DNA of 64,000 nucleotides from Bacillota bacterium (GTDB taxonomy: Bacteria; Bacillota; Clostridia; Lachnospirales; Lachnospiraceae). Shown here one piece after another: positions 46,674-55,548 of this stretch. Below the pieces are notes generated by a model. It made no database searches. It had not been told where the DNA came from and worked only from the letters and a program-made list of their open reading frames with translations. Location: the NCBI GenBank assembly GCA_023457255.1, contig JAEWMB010000008.1:56613-120612 (forward strand), read 5' to 3'. Both the position numbers and the translations under genes were made by a program. Position 1 is the stretch's first letter. The number at the start of each line of letters is the position of its first letter.

Positions 46674-48047
46674 ATGAGAAAATGGGAGAAAAAAAAGGCA
46701 GAAGAATTTGTTGGGCTATTGGAGGAGGCTGCCTTAGAAATAGAGAAGTTAGTTAGAAATCAAGATATAAAATCAGCGTTGGGGATTTTGGAGCAATGCC
46801 AAGAAGGAGCAATCAAGCTGGGAATGTTAATAGAGGAATCAGAGGGAGAGATGTCACCAATTGTTAAATATTTAGAGGAGTATTGTGAGTTAGTCTATCA
46901 GTTCCATCAGGCATTGATAAAGAATAATACTATAAGTCTAAATAAACTTCCTGTGAATTTGAAGAGGGTACTGACACAAATTTCAAGTGGTATTGAGAAA
47001 GATATAAAGATCCGGACAGAAGTGGTATTTTTACCATATAAAGCTTCCATGTGGGATTCTTTGGAGAGTGTGTGGAAAGCAGCAGATGAAGATCCGTCCT
47101 GTGATGCCTATGTAATTCCGATTCCTTATTTCGACAAAGATGTGAATGGGAATTTTAGTAATGAGTATTATGAAGGTAATCAATATCCAGATTATATTCC
47201 AATCACGAAGTATGATACTTATGATTTTGAAAAGCGCCGCCCGGATGTGGTTTTTATTCATAACCCGTATGATGAACATAATCTGGTAACAAGCGTACAT
47301 CCATTCTTTTATTCAAAGAATTTAAAGCAGTTTACAGATAATCTTGTATACATTCCTTACTTCGTTCTGGACGAAATAGATCCGGACAATCAGGAGGCTA
47401 TCAACCAAATAAGACATTTTTGTTTGACATCTGGAGTATTCCATGCGGATAAGGTGATAGTGCAGTCTGAGGATATGCGGCAAATATATATTAATGTGTT
47501 GATAGGAGAGATGGGAGATACAAAGGAAAGCAGAAAGTATTGGCAAGATAAAATATTGGGAATTGGTTCACCTAAAATAGATAAGGTGAGGAATATTCAA
47601 AAAGAAAAATTAGAGATACCAAATGAGTGGCTGAAGTTAATACGGAGAACGGATGGAAGTTGGAAAAAAGTAATTTTCTATAATACTAGCCTTGGAGCTT
47701 TACTAGAAAACAATGATCAGATATTAATAAAAATGGAAAATGTTTTTTCGGTATTTAAAGAGAAAACGGATGATGTGACCTTACTGTGGAGACCGCATCC
47801 ATTGTTTGAGAGTACTGTAAAATCTATGCGTCCTAAACTATGGAAGAAGTATAGGAAGATAGTAGAACAATATAAATCGGAAATGTGGGGAATCTTTGAT
47901 GATACCCCGGAGGCAGATAGAGCAATTGCGTTAAGTGATGGCTATTATGGGGATTCAAGCAGTGTGGTACATTTGTATAAGAAATTAGGAAAACCTATAA
48001 TGATACAAAATTTTGGATGTTTGGATGGGGTGCAGGCTGAAAAATAA
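46674..48047 (+). CDS. CDP-glycerol glycerophosphotransferase-like protein
   Basis: This 457-residue protein has a helical N-terminal region (about 1-110) followed by two Rossmann-like halves of a GT-B fold. In the C-terminal half, KKVIFYNTSLGALLENNDQI, TLLWRPHPLFESTV and SDGYYGDSSSVVHLYKKLGK match the TagF/TagB-type polyol-phosphate transferases, whose HP and SD residues bind the CDP-polyol. The downstream TarI/TarJ-like genes could supply its CDP-alditol donor. It may build a teichoic-acid-like polymer or cap. AGGAG lies 10 bases before the ATG. Confidence 0.75.
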   Translation: MRKWEKKKAEEFVGLLEEAALEIEKLVRNQDIKSALGILEQCQEGAIKLGMLIEESEGEMSPIVKYLEEYCELVYQFHQALIKNNTISLNKLPVNLKRVLTQISSGIEKDIKIRTEVVFLPYKASMWDSLESVWKAADEDPSCDAYVIPIPYFDKDVNGNFSNEYYEGNQYPDYIPITKYDTYDFEKRRPDVVFIHNPYDEHNLVTSVHPFFYSKNLKQFTDNLVYIPYFVLDEIDPDNQEAINQIRHFCLTSGVFHADKVIVQSEDMRQIYINVLIGEMGDTKESRKYWQDKILGIGSPKIDKVRNIQKEKLEIPNEWLKLIRRTDGSWKKVIFYNTSLGALLENNDQILIKMENVFSVFKEKTDDVTLLWRPHPLFESTVKSMRPKLWKKYRKIVEQYKSEMWGIFDDTPEADRAIALSDGYYGDSSSVVHLYKKLGKPIMIQNFGCLDGVQAEK

Positions 48048-48105
48048 AAGTTGATTTTTAACCTGCTGATTTGTACGTGTGCTAGAGCATGCAGATGGGA
48101 GCTAA
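48048..48105 (+). repeat. Hairpin-plus-RBS repeat, copy C
   Basis: The 58-bp space between two genes holds GTGTGCTAGAGCATGCAGAT and GGGAG, serving as the RBS of the next gene. It aligns with 18229-18286. Confidence 0.6.
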
Positions 48106-48777
48106 ATGAAAACAGTCGCAGTTGTACCAGTGAAATTAAATAATCAACGATTACCGCAAAAAAATACGAAGTCATTTACAAATGGAAAGCCTTTATGTAC
48201 CTATATTTTATCTACACTTTTAAAATGCAGGGGAATAGATGAGATATATGTTTATTGTAGTAATCCGGAAATACAGGAGTATATACCGGAGGGGATAAGA
48301 TTTTTGGAGCGAAGCAAGACACTGGATCAGGATACGACTAAAATGAATGAGGTGCTTTCATGCTTTGCCAGGGAAGTACCAGCAGAAATTTATATAATGA
48401 CGCATGTAACGTCCCCTTTTATAAGAATACAATCAATAGAGGCAGGACTAGAAGCAGTTAAGTCAGGAAAATATGATTCGGCTTTTGCTGCAAAAAGGCT
48501 TCAAGAATTTTTGTGGAAGGATGGAAAGCCATATAATTATGAATTAAGCAGTATCCCTAGAACTCAGGATTTACCAGTATTATATGAGGAGACAAGTGGT
48601 TTTTATATCTATCGTTCGAATATTATAAAGGAAATGAACAGAAGGATAGGGGATGTTCCATATATTGTAGATGTAAATAAAATTGAAAGCTGTGACATAG
48701 ATGAACTGGAAGACTTTTTGATTGCGGATGCAATCTATAATTATTTATATAGGGAAGCGGCCAAAAGGGAAAGGTAG
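48106..48777 (+). CDS. CMP-sugar (acylneuraminate-type) cytidylyltransferase
   Basis: This 223-residue nucleotidyltransferase starts VAVVPVKLNNQRLPQKNTKS, a variant of the NeuA/KdsB motif (R..S.RLP.KN), and continues GKPLCTYILSTLL. IYIMTHVTSPFIRIQSIEAG matches the region before the active-site Asp. Relatives couple CTP to sialic, pseudaminic, legionaminic or Kdo sugars. No NeuB-type synthase is in the cluster, but a DRE-TIM aldolase lies next, so the sugar may be unusual. It sits 58 bp after the transferase. Confidence 0.8.
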   Translation: MKTVAVVPVKLNNQRLPQKNTKSFTNGKPLCTYILSTLLKCRGIDEIYVYCSNPEIQEYIPEGIRFLERSKTLDQDTTKMNEVLSCFAREVPAEIYIMTHVTSPFIRIQSIEAGLEAVKSGKYDSAFAAKRLQEFLWKDGKPYNYELSSIPRTQDLPVLYEETSGFYIYRSNIIKEMNRRIGDVPYIVDVNKIESCDIDELEDFLIADAIYNYLYREAAKRER

Positions 48778-48875
48778 AAGTCTAAAGTTTCGTAAAGGAT
48801 ATATTTAGTATAGTAAGATCAACGTTTTTCTGTTATGCTTTTGCTTGTTGTAATATGAAAGGGATGAATAAGATA

Positions 48876-50450
48876 ATGAATAATGTGAAAATCTTAGATT
48901 GCACTTTGAGAGATGGTGGCTATCAAAATCAATGGAAATTTGGACAGGAAAATGAAATTAAAATAGTTAATAGTTTAATTGAAGCTAATATTGATATTGT
49001 TGAATGTGGATTATTAGTGAAGGGAAACTATATAAAAGGGAATACAAAATTTTCTTCATTAGAGGATGTGAAAGATGTTATGCCTCAAAATAGAGAGGGG
49101 AAAATATTTACATGCTTAATGAATTATGGAGATTTTGATGCTAATAGCATATCGGATTATGACGGTAAGACTATCGAGGGGATACGCGTCGCATTTCATA
49201 AAAATAATGTGAATGAGGCACTTAAGGCTTGTAGAACTATTAAAATGAAGGGATACAAGGTGTTTATACAACCTATGGTTTCTTTAGGATATAGTGATAA
49301 TGAGTTTTTACAATTAATTCAATCTGCAAATGCTATAAAACCATTTGCGTTTTATATTGTCGACAGCTTTGGCATAATGAAAAGAAAAGATCTAATTAGA
49401 TTGTTTTATATGGTAGAGCATAACTTGGATAAGGATATAGCGATAGGGGTTCACTTGCATAATAATTTACAACTTGCATATTCAAATGCGCAAGCAGTGG
49501 TTGATATTCCGATAAATCATTCGTTAATTATTGATACAAGTATCATGGGAATGGGAAGGGGAGCAGGTAATTTAAATACAGAATTGTTTATTGAATATAT
49601 CAATAGCAATATGGGGGGCAATTATAAGGTTAAGCCAATACTACGAGTTATTGATGAGGTTTTAAATATTTTTTACAATAAATGTTATTGGGGTTATTCT
49701 TTGCCCAATTATCTTTCTGCATCATACAATGCACATCCTGATTATGCTTCTTTTCTGGTGGATAAAAATACGCTCACAGTTGAAAACATGGATGACATAT
49801 TTTCAATGATGGATGAAAATAAAAAAATGAAATTTGATAAGGATTATATGGAATCTTTATATTTTAATTACATGAGCAAAGACCATTATAACGAGAAGAA
49901 TTTATCTGATTTTACTAATAGACTGTTTGGAAAGAAAATATTGCTTATAGCACCTGGGAGAAGCAGTGAGGAGGAATTCGAAAAAATAGCCCGGCTTGCG
50001 TCAGATAATGAGGTAATATCGATAGGAGTGAATTTCAAGTATGCACACTGTGAGACAGATTACATTTTTTTAAGTAATCTGAGACGGTTTCAGGAGATGA
50101 GTTCAGAACAAAAAAGTAAGATGATAACTACTTCCAATATACCGGAGAGGGAAGGATATCTTCAATTAGATTATAGCGATTTGCTGAATGAAGTAGAAGC
50201 TGTGAAAGACAATGCGGCTATGATGTTAATAAATTTCCTAATTAAGGTCGGAGTCAATACAATATACTTGGCAGGTTTGGATGGGTATTCACATAATATG
50301 AATGAAAATTATGCGAAAGAATATTTACAATTGGTTACAAGAAAAGATATTTTAGATGAGATGAATGAAGGGATGAATTTTATGTTAAGGAAATTTTCCC
50401 AAAGGTGTGATATTTCGTTTGTCACAAAGAGTAAATATCTTTCTATCTAA
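48876..50450 (+). CDS. DRE-TIM aldolase fused to an MptE/DUF115-like domain
   Basis: This protein of about 524 residues has two domains. The N-terminal TIM barrel (about 1-330) shows KILDCTLRDGGYQN (the R and D of the DRE-TIM active site), IGVHLHNNLQLAYSNAQAV (metal-binding HxH) and GMGRGAGNLNTELF, as in 4-hydroxy-2-oxovalerate/HMG-CoA lyase relatives that join or split pyruvate and an aldehyde. The C-terminal domain (about 350-520, KKILLIAPGRSSEEEFEKIA) is Rossmann-like, resembling MptE/DUF115. Start sites at 48855, 48864 and 48876 are possible; 48876 gives the family N-terminus. It may build the carbon skeleton of the cluster's sugar acid. Confidence 0.82.
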   Translation: MNNVKILDCTLRDGGYQNQWKFGQENEIKIVNSLIEANIDIVECGLLVKGNYIKGNTKFSSLEDVKDVMPQNREGKIFTCLMNYGDFDANSISDYDGKTIEGIRVAFHKNNVNEALKACRTIKMKGYKVFIQPMVSLGYSDNEFLQLIQSANAIKPFAFYIVDSFGIMKRKDLIRLFYMVEHNLDKDIAIGVHLHNNLQLAYSNAQAVVDIPINHSLIIDTSIMGMGRGAGNLNTELFIEYINSNMGGNYKVKPILRVIDEVLNIFYNKCYWGYSLPNYLSASYNAHPDYASFLVDKNTLTVENMDDIFSMMDENKKMKFDKDYMESLYFNYMSKDHYNEKNLSDFTNRLFGKKILLIAPGRSSEEEFEKIARLASDNEVISIGVNFKYAHCETDYIFLSNLRRFQEMSSEQKSKMITTSNIPEREGYLQLDYSDLLNEVEAVKDNAAMMLINFLIKVGVNTIYLAGLDGYSHNMNENYAKEYLQLVTRKDILDEMNEGMNFMLRKFSQRCDISFVTKSKYLSI

Positions 50451-50460
50451 GGAGGAATAA

Positions 50461-51624
50461 ATGGAAAAATACATATTATTTGGAGCAGGCTATTTTGGCA
50501 GAGAGGCCTTGCAGGAATATGGAAAAGATACAATAGATTTCTTTGTAGATAATGACGCTGCAAAGCAAGGAAAACAAGTTAGCGGCATAGGGATACGTCT
50601 GTTTTCCGAGTGCATGGAAGAAATAAAAAATCGAAAAATAATTATATGTACACAATATTATGCAGATATTATTGAGAAGTTAAAGGAAAATAATTTTTCT
50701 GATTACAGTATTTTTCATGGTTTAATAGAAAGAAAAAGTTATTATGGAACCAAAGAATTGATCGAAAATCCCTATGAGAAGGATGAGAATAGGGATTTGT
50801 CAGAGCATGAATGGATTGAAAAAAATAATGGAGCAATGAAAAAACAAAGTATAAGGGCTAAAGTGGAGCAGTATGTAAGGGAAAACCACTTGTTTCATCA
50901 CGTAGAGATAGAGACAATTAATAGATGTAATGGAGTTTGCGATTTTTGTCCTATTAATTGCCGGATTGATCCGCGAGAAAAAAAGGTAATGGATGAAAGG
51001 TTATTTAAAAGTATTGTAGATGAATTGGCTGAAATGAATTATAGTGGAAGAATAGCATTGTTTTCTAATAATGAACCTCTATTAGATAATAGAATTCTTA
51101 ATTTCCATAGATACGCCAGAAAAAAATTGCCAAATGCCAGAATGCATCTGTACACCAATGGGACATTACTTACCTTAGAGGTATTTAAAGAACTTATTGA
51201 TATCTTGGATGAATTGATAATTGATAATTATAATCAAGAGCTTAACCTGATAAGGCCGTGCGAAGCAATTGTTGAATATTATAAAGAGCATCCGGAAATC
51301 AAAGAAAAAGTAACAATTGTTCTTAGAAAACCGAAAGAAATATTAACATCAAGAGGAGGAAGTGCCCCAAATAGAAAGCTAAGTTTAGCAGATGGAACCA
51401 TTACATGCGTTCTGCCTTTTCAGCAGTTGATTATTCGTCCGGATGGAAAGGTTTCATTATGCTGTAATGATCCATTAGGAAAATGTACATTGGGAGATGT
51501 TAATAAGGAATCTCTTCTTGATATATGGTATGGAGAAAAATATCAAAAATTGCGGAAAGCTTTAATTCATGGCAGAGAAAAGCTTGAGTCTTGTAAAAAT
51601 TGCGATGTATATGTTATAGATTAG
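50461..51624 (+). CDS. Radical SAM/SPASM enzyme with N-terminal Rossmann module
   Basis: This 387-residue protein has an N-terminal Rossmann module (about 1-95, YILFGAGYFGREAL, then DFFVDND). The radical SAM domain has C156, C160 and C163 in CNGVCDFC, and LFSNNEPLLDN takes the place of the GGE region. The C-terminal SPASM-like segment has several cysteines (LCCNDPLGKC, SCKNC) that could hold an auxiliary iron-sulfur cluster. It probably modifies a sugar or a carrier by radical chemistry; the substrate is unknown. It is 10 bp after the aldolase gene, so co-expression is likely. Confidence 0.85.
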   Translation: MEKYILFGAGYFGREALQEYGKDTIDFFVDNDAAKQGKQVSGIGIRLFSECMEEIKNRKIIICTQYYADIIEKLKENNFSDYSIFHGLIERKSYYGTKELIENPYEKDENRDLSEHEWIEKNNGAMKKQSIRAKVEQYVRENHLFHHVEIETINRCNGVCDFCPINCRIDPREKKVMDERLFKSIVDELAEMNYSGRIALFSNNEPLLDNRILNFHRYARKKLPNARMHLYTNGTLLTLEVFKELIDILDELIIDNYNQELNLIRPCEAIVEYYKEHPEIKEKVTIVLRKPKEILTSRGGSAPNRKLSLADGTITCVLPFQQLIIRPDGKVSLCCNDPLGKCTLGDVNKESLLDIWYGEKYQKLRKALIHGREKLESCKNCDVYVID

Positions 51625-51634
51625 GAGATATTTA

Positions 51635-52960
51635 ATGAAATATGTAATTTGGGGTGCGGGGCAGCGTGGCAGACGTGCTTATCAATTGATAGGTGAAAAA
51701 AAAGTTGTTGCCTTTATTGACAATAATGTGGACAAGGTTGGAAAATATTTTTGTGGAAAGCAAATTATCAGCTTAGATGAGGCAATTATAAACTTTCAGG
51801 ATTGCATATTTGTGTTGACACCGGCGGATTATTCGGATGAAATTGAGGAAGAATTGATTCATAGAAATCACTGCAAATATTTTCGCTTAGATGATTGTCC
51901 AATCGGAATTTCATTAGACGATGAAGAAGATAAGATATTTGAAACTTATTTGATAGAACATGATTTCCAGAAGTGTGGAATTTATGGGATAACACTATTT
52001 TCACTATTGTTTTACGATCATTTAAAGGAAAGTTATGGAGCGAAGGTGATACTTTCACCGCAGGAATCATTTCATGATCCCTTGCTAAATCTAATAAAGG
52101 GTGAATATGAAGTTTGTGATTTAAAAGATTCGCTGAGGGAAATTGACAAACTAATTATTATGACAAGTGGTGAGGAGGAGCAGATTGCCGCAAATTATAA
52201 ATCTGGGATAAAGATTGTGGAAATAGATTCGCTCCTAGATAAAAGCATAAGTTTTTTTAATGAAGAAATCTTAAAATTTAAGAATATTCATCAAGGGAAA
52301 AGGTGCTTTATTGTAGCGACAGGGCCAAGCTTAACAGTAGAAGATTTGGAGGTTTTATCTGCGAATCAAGAAATATGTATTAGCATGAATCGGATTTACA
52401 GTATCTTTGATAGAACTGCCTGGCGTCCCAATTATTATATGATTGAAGATGCAAAAATGATTGAAGATTTAGCTGGAGATATAGCAAGTTTATCCTTGGA
52501 TTATAAATTTGTTCCGGCAATACCAAAATATTATTGGGAGCAAAGAAATGCCGATACAGCTATTAAATATAACATAATCGTACAAGACTATAAGAAGAGT
52601 ATGCCAAGTTTTTCAAACAGCATTGAGCGATGTGTATATAATGGCAGAACAGTTACCTATGCTTGTCTTCAGCTTGCTGTTTATATGGGGTTTAAGGAAA
52701 TCTATTTGCTGGGTGTTGATTTTAACTACTCCGATAATTTATATTCGCCGGAGAATCATTTTGAAGGGTATCACAGTACTGAGAAGAAGGTTAGATTAAA
52801 TCCGGTTCATCCACATAAAATTCTCTTGGCTTATGAAAGAGCTAAGAGATATGCTATATTAAATAATATTAAAATATATAATGCTACCCGAGGCGGTAAA
52901 TTAGAAGTTTTTAATAGAGCTGATTTTGATAGTTTGTTTTATTCTAAACCATGTAAATGA
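51635..52960 (+). CDS. DUF115/MptE-like protein with N-terminal Rossmann module
   Basis: This 441-residue protein has a Rossmann module (about 1-90, YVIWGAGQRGRRAYQLIG, then VAFIDNN), a linker domain, and a C-terminal domain (about 225-435) with KRCFIVATGPSLTVEDLEVL, ISMNRIYSIF and EIYLLGVDFNYSD. The latter resembles DUF115, the family of flagellin-modifying MAF proteins and of archaeal MptE, and is distantly like GT42 sialyltransferases. A role in transferring an acidic sugar to an acceptor is possible. It begins 10 bp after the radical SAM gene. Confidence 0.78.
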   Translation: MKYVIWGAGQRGRRAYQLIGEKKVVAFIDNNVDKVGKYFCGKQIISLDEAIINFQDCIFVLTPADYSDEIEEELIHRNHCKYFRLDDCPIGISLDDEEDKIFETYLIEHDFQKCGIYGITLFSLLFYDHLKESYGAKVILSPQESFHDPLLNLIKGEYEVCDLKDSLREIDKLIIMTSGEEEQIAANYKSGIKIVEIDSLLDKSISFFNEEILKFKNIHQGKRCFIVATGPSLTVEDLEVLSANQEICISMNRIYSIFDRTAWRPNYYMIEDAKMIEDLAGDIASLSLDYKFVPAIPKYYWEQRNADTAIKYNIIVQDYKKSMPSFSNSIERCVYNGRTVTYACLQLAVYMGFKEIYLLGVDFNYSDNLYSPENHFEGYHSTEKKVRLNPVHPHKILLAYERAKRYAILNNIKIYNATRGGKLEVFNRADFDSLFYSKPCK

Positions 52961-53015
52961 TAAACTCTTACAATATGATGAGGAAGTGGAAATACACCCA
53001 TGAGAAAGGGGACAT

Positions 53016-54260
53016 ATGTATATACTATCTGTGATTATTCCGGTTTTTAATGTAGATGCTTATCTAAGGCAGTGTCTTGATAGCATATGCAATCAAGATG
53101 TGAAGAATATCCAAATTATTTGTGTGGATGATTGTTCTACAGATAATTCTAGGAAAATACTAAGTGAGTATGCTAAAAAGTATTCTTATATTGAAGTTTA
53201 TGAAAACATAACCAATTTAGGTCTCTCCGAAACCAGAAACAAAGGGTTGAGTCATGCGGCAGGGGAATATATTATGTTTTTGGATTCTGATGATTATATA
53301 GCAGAGGGAGCTTTTGATAAAATTTTTACAGCTATTCAAGAGAATAAAGTTGATATTTTACCTTTTAGTGTACAGATGTTTTTAGATAACGGATTTCAAT
53401 CTTCTATTAAATTGGATAGAAGAATTCGAAAGTATGTGTATGAAATAATGCCTGGGATAGAATTAATGTGTAATTTTATCAAAAATAGGGAAATGTTTGG
53501 AGCAGTTTGGGGAGCAATATACAGAAAGGATTATTTATTAACAAACCACTTAAGGTTTATTGAGGGAATTTTGCATGAAGACATCCCCTTTATGTTCTCT
53601 GCGATGTTAAGTGCAAAAAGTTGCTTATGTTTAAATGAGATAATATATTTTTATCGTCAAAGGGAAACTTCAATTTTACACAAGCCTGATTATAAGAGCC
53701 TTCTAACAGGCTTAATGATTGGATATATGGATATGATAAATACCTGGCATAATTTTAACAGGCGAACTATATGTTCCGAGTTTAGTAATTTATATATCAA
53801 ACAGTATTTGGATTCACATATTACTCTAATAGAAGAAAGATATTCCAAGTTGACTTTCGAAGATATCAATGAATTAGATAAATCAGTTTTACACTTTTTA
53901 AATCATCTATGTCTTTTTAAAAGTGAAAATCTGAATCAATATTTTACGGAGAGTGATCTGAAGAAAATCCAGGATAAGGGTAAGGTTTCTATCTATGGAG
54001 CAGGGAAAATAGCAGGAAAAATAGTTACATTATTAAAAAAGTATCATATCAATATAGATCATATCTATGTCACAAGCAAGGAGAACAATCCTAAGCTTAT
54101 TTGTGGAATAATGGTTGAAGAATATGTAGATAAAGTGACAAGAGATACTGAGGATTCAGAATATATTGTGGTGGCTGTATCGGTTAATTTTCAAAGAGAG
54201 ATAGTTGATAGGATAAAAAAGAATACAAGCATAACAATTATACAAACAATTGCAATATAA
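53016..54260 (+). CDS. GT2 glycosyltransferase with C-terminal Rossmann module
   Basis: This 414-residue protein has a GT-A domain (about 1-230) with LSVIIPVFNVDAYLRQCLDS, VDDCSTDNSRKIL and MFLDSDDYI (the DxD motif). After a helical spacer comes the cluster's small Rossmann module (about 320-414, KVSIYGAGKIAGKIVTLLKK, then YIVVAVSVNFQREIVDRI). A polysaccharide glycosyltransferase is expected; the Rossmann module may bind a nucleotide or donor. Donor and linkage are unknown. Confidence 0.86.
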   Translation: MYILSVIIPVFNVDAYLRQCLDSICNQDVKNIQIICVDDCSTDNSRKILSEYAKKYSYIEVYENITNLGLSETRNKGLSHAAGEYIMFLDSDDYIAEGAFDKIFTAIQENKVDILPFSVQMFLDNGFQSSIKLDRRIRKYVYEIMPGIELMCNFIKNREMFGAVWGAIYRKDYLLTNHLRFIEGILHEDIPFMFSAMLSAKSCLCLNEIIYFYRQRETSILHKPDYKSLLTGLMIGYMDMINTWHNFNRRTICSEFSNLYIKQYLDSHITLIEERYSKLTFEDINELDKSVLHFLNHLCLFKSENLNQYFTESDLKKIQDKGKVSIYGAGKIAGKIVTLLKKYHINIDHIYVTSKENNPKLICGIMVEEYVDKVTRDTEDSEYIVVAVSVNFQREIVDRIKKNTSITIIQTIAI

Positions 54261-54279
54261 ATTTTAATGGAGAAAAATT

Positions 54280-55485
54280 ATGTATCATGATAGATTCAAG
54301 CAAGTGGGTTTTTTAGATATTGCTGCACATGAAAATGTGGGATGGTTTTGTAATGCATATAACAGTACATTATTAAGAATGAATATGCGTACAGGTGAAG
54401 TAGAATTAGAAGCATTCTTACCATCTCTGAGTGTAACTGGGAAATTACAATATGGCTCGATTATTTATGTAGACGGGGATTTAGTAATTACACCGTATAA
54501 TGCGCAGGAAATAGTGATATATAATATTGCTTCTAAACATATTCTAAAAATTGCATTAAATCAACAAGAGAAACAAAAACGTATTGGTACACTCTTTATA
54601 AGTGCTATCGTATATGATAAATCTGTATATTTTTTTCCCGGGAGATATCCGGCAATTGTAAAGCTTGACTTACAGACCTATGAAATTACCTATTTTTCTG
54701 AATGGTATGATGAAGTTAAAAATTATATCAAAAATGAAAAAAGTGTTGTTTGTAATGCCAGACCTATTTGTATTAATGATTATTGCCTTTTTCCCTGTTA
54801 TCAGATAGATTGGTTAATAAAATTTAGTTTTCATGACGGTAAATATGATATCTGTAAGTTAAGTGATGAGTGTAATCATATCTTATGTCTGCAGTATGAT
54901 GGAGATGACTTATGGATTGCATATGCAGACAAGCCATTGATTTTACGTTACAGTTTGCGTACAGGTTCTAAAAGGATTTATGATCAGCTTCCGATTGATG
55001 CTGAAATAAAATTAGGCTTTACATTTATCTATCCTTATAAAGATAAAATATTAGCAATTCCACTAATCGGAGATATATTTCTTGTGTATGATAAAATTAC
55101 TGGGGAAAGCTCCAAATACTTAGATTTTAAGATCCCCCTGATGGCGGAAGCCGGAAAGGAAGGCTTGGCGGTTACTGGATATAACTTTATCTGTTATAAG
55201 GTAATACATGAAAATGAGATATTATTATATTCGACTTTTGAAAATCAAATTCTACAAATAGATTTAGAGAAACAAGAAGTGAGAAAATCTGAGGGAATCC
55301 TGAGGCAAAAAGAGGATATTAATCAGATAAAGGACAAATATTTTGAAAGAGAAGAGGTACTGTATGAAAGTGATGTTTCGTCTTTGCCTTATTACTTACA
55401 CCACATAGGTGATCGGAAGAAAGATATGATTTCAGATGCGAATAACAATATGGGTGAGGAAATCTGGCGTTATTTAGGTAAATAG
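54280..55485 (+). CDS. Predicted beta-propeller-like protein of unknown function
   Basis: This 401-residue protein is built of recurring beta-strand units with motif-like Y-N-(S/A)-x-L/I-(L/V)-x-(M/Y) and R/K-x-(D/S)-L-x-T, for example YNSTLLRMNMRTGEVEL, IVKLDLQTYEITY and LILRYSLRTGSKRI, suggesting a 6-7 bladed propeller. There is no signal peptide, so it is cytoplasmic. It lies between glycosyltransferases with short gaps (19 and about 60 bp). A scaffolding or sugar-binding role in the glycan machinery is possible. I do not recognise its family. Confidence 0.6.
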   Translation: MYHDRFKQVGFLDIAAHENVGWFCNAYNSTLLRMNMRTGEVELEAFLPSLSVTGKLQYGSIIYVDGDLVITPYNAQEIVIYNIASKHILKIALNQQEKQKRIGTLFISAIVYDKSVYFFPGRYPAIVKLDLQTYEITYFSEWYDEVKNYIKNEKSVVCNARPICINDYCLFPCYQIDWLIKFSFHDGKYDICKLSDECNHILCLQYDGDDLWIAYADKPLILRYSLRTGSKRIYDQLPIDAEIKLGFTFIYPYKDKILAIPLIGDIFLVYDKITGESSKYLDFKIPLMAEAGKEGLAVTGYNFICYKVIHENEILLYSTFENQILQIDLEKQEVRKSEGILRQKEDINQIKDKYFEREEVLYESDVSSLPYYLHHIGDRKKDMISDANNNMGEEIWRYLGK

Positions 55486-55548
55486 GTAATCGAAAGACGT
55501 GGAAATAAGATTTTTACCATTTACGTGGCTGAGGAAAGAGTGATTTTG

